50,845 bases of DNA, taken from the IMG/VR virus record IMGVR_UViG_3300035034_001062, positions 1 to 50,845 of that record. One strand, given 5' to 3'. Position numbers and translations under genes: made by a program. The notes beneath the pieces are model-generated. The model had not been told where the DNA came from, searched no databases, and saw only the letters and a list, made by a program, of their open reading frames with translations. Each line of letters begins with the position of its first letter. The stretch's first letter is position 1. This DNA comes from a virus. Positions 48,335 to 50,845 of this stretch are shown here, one piece after another.

Positions 48335-49393
48335 ATGGCAGTACCAAAAGGTTGGAGAAGTAATATAAATATAGTAAATCAAAGAGTTGGACCAGAAAGA
48401 AGATTAGAAATTCAAGATGGTATTACTGATAATGGGACCTTTTTACCTAAAGGGATTCTAGAAGAGGATATGGACCAAGGTTTCATGGAATTTTTAAAGG
48501 ATGATGAAAGAGTAAAATTAACTATAGATGGTGATGTGGTTCCAGTTATTTTCTTAACTATACAAAGATGGACAGAATTTTCTAAAACATGGCAATTTTC
48601 AGATAAATATAAGGATATTGATTTACCTTTTATAACTGTTGTTAGGAAACCAGATATTCAACAAGGTCAAAATCAAGCTGGATTATGGAATATACCAGGT
48701 GATAGAACATATACTTTCGTAAAAGTTACAACATGGGATGGTGTAAGAAGTGGTGTTGATTTATATAAAATTCCACAACCAACATCTGTTGATTTAAAGT
48801 ATGAGGTAAGATTATTTACTAATAAAATGAAAGATTTAAATCGATTTAATAGGAAAATTCAAAGAGCTTTCCAATCTAGACAATGTTATATAAATATAAA
48901 TGGACACCCAATACCTCTACATATTGATAATATTGGTGATGAAAGTAATATTGATGATTTTGAAAATAGAAGATTCTATGTTCAGATGTTTGATATTAAA
49001 ATGTTAGGTTATATACTAGATGAAGAAGATTTTGAAGTGGTACCTACATCGAATAGAAGTGTTATAGCATTGGAAGTTGAACAAGATAGAGTTTTTGAGG
49101 ATATAATATTCGAACCGTTGGTTAGAGGTAATGTTGTTAACTTAAGTTTTATCTTTAAACCTCAATCAGAACCACAATTTTCATTTACAGCACAATATGA
49201 TATGAATATAACACAATTATTAGATGTTTTAGACATTACTAGGATAATTATTAGTATAAACGGTGTTGGTGTATTTGATGGAACTATTTTAGTTTCACCT
49301 ATCATGGTAAATGCTAACGATATCGTTACTATTAGAGTATATAAAAACTTCCTATCACTTGGGTCGTTTAAATTAATTGGAACTACATCATAA
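48335..49393 (+). CDS. Virion protein, probably head-tail connector or tail
   Basis: This 352-residue protein has a conserved-looking core at about 130-215 (VDLKYEVRLFTNKMKDLNRF, NRKIQRAFQSRQCYININGH, PIPLHIDN) and a beta-rich C-terminal domain of about 100 residues (PQFSFTAQYDMNITQ, DIVTIRVYKNF). These fit neck or tail-completion proteins of T4-like phages. No family name is certain. It is coupled to the next fibre gene by a one-base overlap (TAATG), and both follow the late box at 47784. Confidence 0.68.
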   Translation: MAVPKGWRSNINIVNQRVGPERRLEIQDGITDNGTFLPKGILEEDMDQGFMEFLKDDERVKLTIDGDVVPVIFLTIQRWTEFSKTWQFSDKYKDIDLPFITVVRKPDIQQGQNQAGLWNIPGDRTYTFVKVTTWDGVRSGVDLYKIPQPTSVDLKYEVRLFTNKMKDLNRFNRKIQRAFQSRQCYININGHPIPLHIDNIGDESNIDDFENRRFYVQMFDIKMLGYILDEEDFEVVPTSNRSVIALEVEQDRVFEDIIFEPLVRGNVVNLSFIFKPQSEPQFSFTAQYDMNITQLLDVLDITRIIISINGVGVFDGTILVSPIMVNANDIVTIRVYKNFLSLGSFKLIGTTS

Positions 49394-50568
49394 TGAGTAA
49401 TTGGTCAGACATAAATCAAACATTCGTAATTGAACCTTTATCTATCACTGGTGGTTCACCAACTGTTAGTGCTTGTACATCTTTATTTACGAATAATATT
49501 ATTTCTTGTAGTGGAGACACACAAATATTTTTACGAACTGGAGTTATAACATTTGACGGTAATTTATATACTGATAATCAAATTTCAGCATCAACTATTA
49601 ATGCTTCAACGTATTATAGTGGTGGTACAAATATAATTGATATTATTAATTATAATAATATAACTGGTGGAACATTTGATAATATTTCAGATACTTTGAC
49701 ATTATTTAAGGATAATGGTAATCAAGTAAATGTAACTGGATTAACAGATTATTATACTACTGGTTCAACACTTATTGGTACTACAGCTTATTTCGATAGA
49801 AACGATAGTTTATCAGCATATACATTAAATCTAGATTTATTTAGTGCTGATACATACGTAACTGGTGTTACATTTAGTAATAATCAATTAGTTATTGTTA
49901 GAAATGATGGTTCAAATTTGAATACGTTTATTAATACATTTACTGGTTTAACTGTAAATGGTACATTATCATCTTCTAGTATTAGTGCTACAACGATAAC
50001 ATCACTTGAATTTATTGGTGATGGTAGTAATTTAACTGGTATACCTTATGTAACTGGTGGAACTTATTCTAACGGTGATGCTTTATTTATAAACAGTACT
50101 GGTGGGACGTTTAATGTAACTGGTTTTACTGATTATTTTATAACGGGTGGGACATTTAATAAAAATAATAAAGTTTTAACTTTAAATAGAAATGATAATC
50201 AAGGTGTTGATATTACTCTTCCGTCTAGAATTTTAATTCCAACAACTGCTCAAACTGTTTCAAATGAAACATTAATAATTGATACTATTTCTGGTTTCAC
50301 TGATGATTCAAATAGTTTTATTGTATCATATGTTAACGCATATAAAGATAATACTGATTTTGGATTTTGGAAAAGAACGTTAGCTATAAATAATGTAAGT
50401 GGTGTTGTAACTGTTATTGGTGAGAATTCTGATTTTGATAGGGTATCAAGTGGTATAACATCTAATTCTGTTGTTTATTCAGCTAATAGTGGTAATGTAT
50501 CGATAATAATAAGTGGTGAAACATCAAAAAATTATAATTGGTCTTCAAATTGGGAGATTATAAAATAA
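49393..50568 (+). CDS. Tail-fibre-type protein
   Basis: This 391-residue protein is rich in T, S, N and G, with repeated blocks of the form FDNISDTLTLFKDNGNQVNV, VTGVTFSNNQLVIVRNDGSN and GTFNKNNKVLTLNRNDNQG, each a short beta unit with an asparagine turn. The design fits a trimeric fibre shaft. A C-terminal domain of about 110 residues (from TAQTVSNETLIIDTISGFTD) ends in NYNWSSNWEIIK. No chaperone domain is visible. It begins one base before the preceding stop and is followed by a late box. Confidence 0.78.
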   Translation: MSNWSDINQTFVIEPLSITGGSPTVSACTSLFTNNIISCSGDTQIFLRTGVITFDGNLYTDNQISASTINASTYYSGGTNIIDIINYNNITGGTFDNISDTLTLFKDNGNQVNVTGLTDYYTTGSTLIGTTAYFDRNDSLSAYTLNLDLFSADTYVTGVTFSNNQLVIVRNDGSNLNTFINTFTGLTVNGTLSSSSISATTITSLEFIGDGSNLTGIPYVTGGTYSNGDALFINSTGGTFNVTGFTDYFITGGTFNKNNKVLTLNRNDNQGVDITLPSRILIPTTAQTVSNETLIIDTISGFTDDSNSFIVSYVNAYKDNTDFGFWKRTLAINNVSGVVTVIGENSDFDRVSSGITSNSVVYSANSGNVSIIISGETSKNYNWSSNWEIIK

Positions 50569-50575
50569 AAAATGA

Positions 50576-50590
50576 TATTTATAAATAAAA
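50576..50590 (+). promoter_or_regulatory. Late-type promoter box containing TATAAATA
   Basis: TATTTATAAATAAAA, ending 9 bases before the ATG at 50600. Identical to the box at 47784 and containing the T4 late core. Confidence 0.65.
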
Positions 50591-50599
50591 TTAAAAGTA

Positions 50600-50845
50600 A
50601 TGGCAAATAATATTAGGTCAATATCGGTAGGGGTAATCCTTATACAGACTGGTAATGGTGTTCCGACACATATTGCTAGTAAAGGTTCTATTTTTATAGA
50701 TTTAAATGTACCAACGCAATACATAAATAAAAATGGTGGTGGTGAATGGTTCGTTAATACAACTAGTGGTTTAAATTTAACTCAAGACCAATATAGTGCT
50801 ATAACTGGTTCAACATCACCTAGTTCAAGTAATGTATTTGTAACT
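50600..50845 (+). CDS. Fibre-type protein, N-terminal part (runs off the window)
   Basis: The frame opens at ATG 50600 and continues to the window edge (82 codons). It starts MANNIRSISVGVILIQTGNG, followed by THIASKGSIFIDLNVPTQYI, GGEWFVNTTSG and SAITGSTSPSSSN. This looks like a fibre or surface protein of the type used at phage tips. It has its own late box. The end is outside the window, so size and function cannot be judged. Confidence 0.75.
   Translation, partial: MANNIRSISVGVILIQTGNGVPTHIASKGSIFIDLNVPTQYINKNGGGEWFVNTTSGLNLTQDQYSAITGSTSPSSSNVFVT

Noticed and set aside
1-50845. tRNA genes
   Set aside because: The gaps are short and AT-rich; I found no cloverleaf with a TTC-type arm, though a dedicated search would be more reliable than reading.

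Overview
This 50.8 kb window is a continuous stretch of a large, AT-rich, T4-like (myovirus-type) phage genome. Evidence for a T4-like phage is the order prohead protease (gp21-like), acidic scaffold (gp22-like), major capsid protein (gp23-like), plus a gp5-like baseplate OB-fold protein, a gp55-like late sigma factor, PhoH, dUTPase, glutaredoxin, a family B DNA polymerase and a SNF2-type helicase. Evidence for a Bacteroidota host is indirect. Start codons sit behind A-rich leaders without Shine-Dalgarno sequences, and three intergenic sites match the Bacteroidota housekeeping promoter TTG-N20-TAnnTTTG exactly. I see no tRNA, rRNA, CRISPR array or insertion sequence. Coding density is very high and no gap exceeds 300 bases.

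Layout. 1-5201 (+): end of an unknown gene, three small head-region genes, then protease, scaffold and major capsid protein. 5339-11115 (-): a zinc-ribbon protein and baseplate or tail genes around a gp5-like hub protein. 11156-15982 (-): late sigma factor, two glycosyltransferases, two small genes (one a HAD-like protein lacking its catalytic aspartates) and PhoH. 16047-29900 (-): a long, tightly packed sugar cluster with a GDP-mannose 4,6-dehydratase, a DegT-type aminotransferase, a cupin 3,4-ketoisomerase, eight glycosyltransferase genes and two methyltransferase-like genes, together with a dUTPase and an HD-like protein. 30013-32522 (-): five small virion-type or unknown genes. 32585-39380 (+): tail-fibre genes with YadA-head-like repeats, an S74 chaperone domain and a LamG-like domain. 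39503-44368 (+): DNA polymerase carrying an intein. 44400-47691 (-): a neck-like protein, glutaredoxin and helicase. 47801-50845 (+): head-tail connector-type and fibre genes, the last running off the window.

Regulation. A box with consensus TATTTATAATAAA, often preceded by AAGG, lies about 10-30 bases before the start of structural and several other genes on both strands. It is probably the late promoter read by the gp55-like sigma factor encoded here. The exact host-type promoters precede a head-region gene, the HD/dUTPase operon and the DNA polymerase; the polymerase promoter is overlapped by a perfect 22-base palindrome.

Most notable points: a tail-fibre-like domain that appears to be inserted in the late sigma factor; a possible phage-encoded route to a GDP-3-amino-3,6-dideoxyhexose feeding a large glycosyltransferase set; apparent complete avoidance of GATC; an intein splitting the polymerase catalytic motif C; and a fibre-tip remnant without a start codon. 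All family assignments are from reading motifs by eye, not from database searches.
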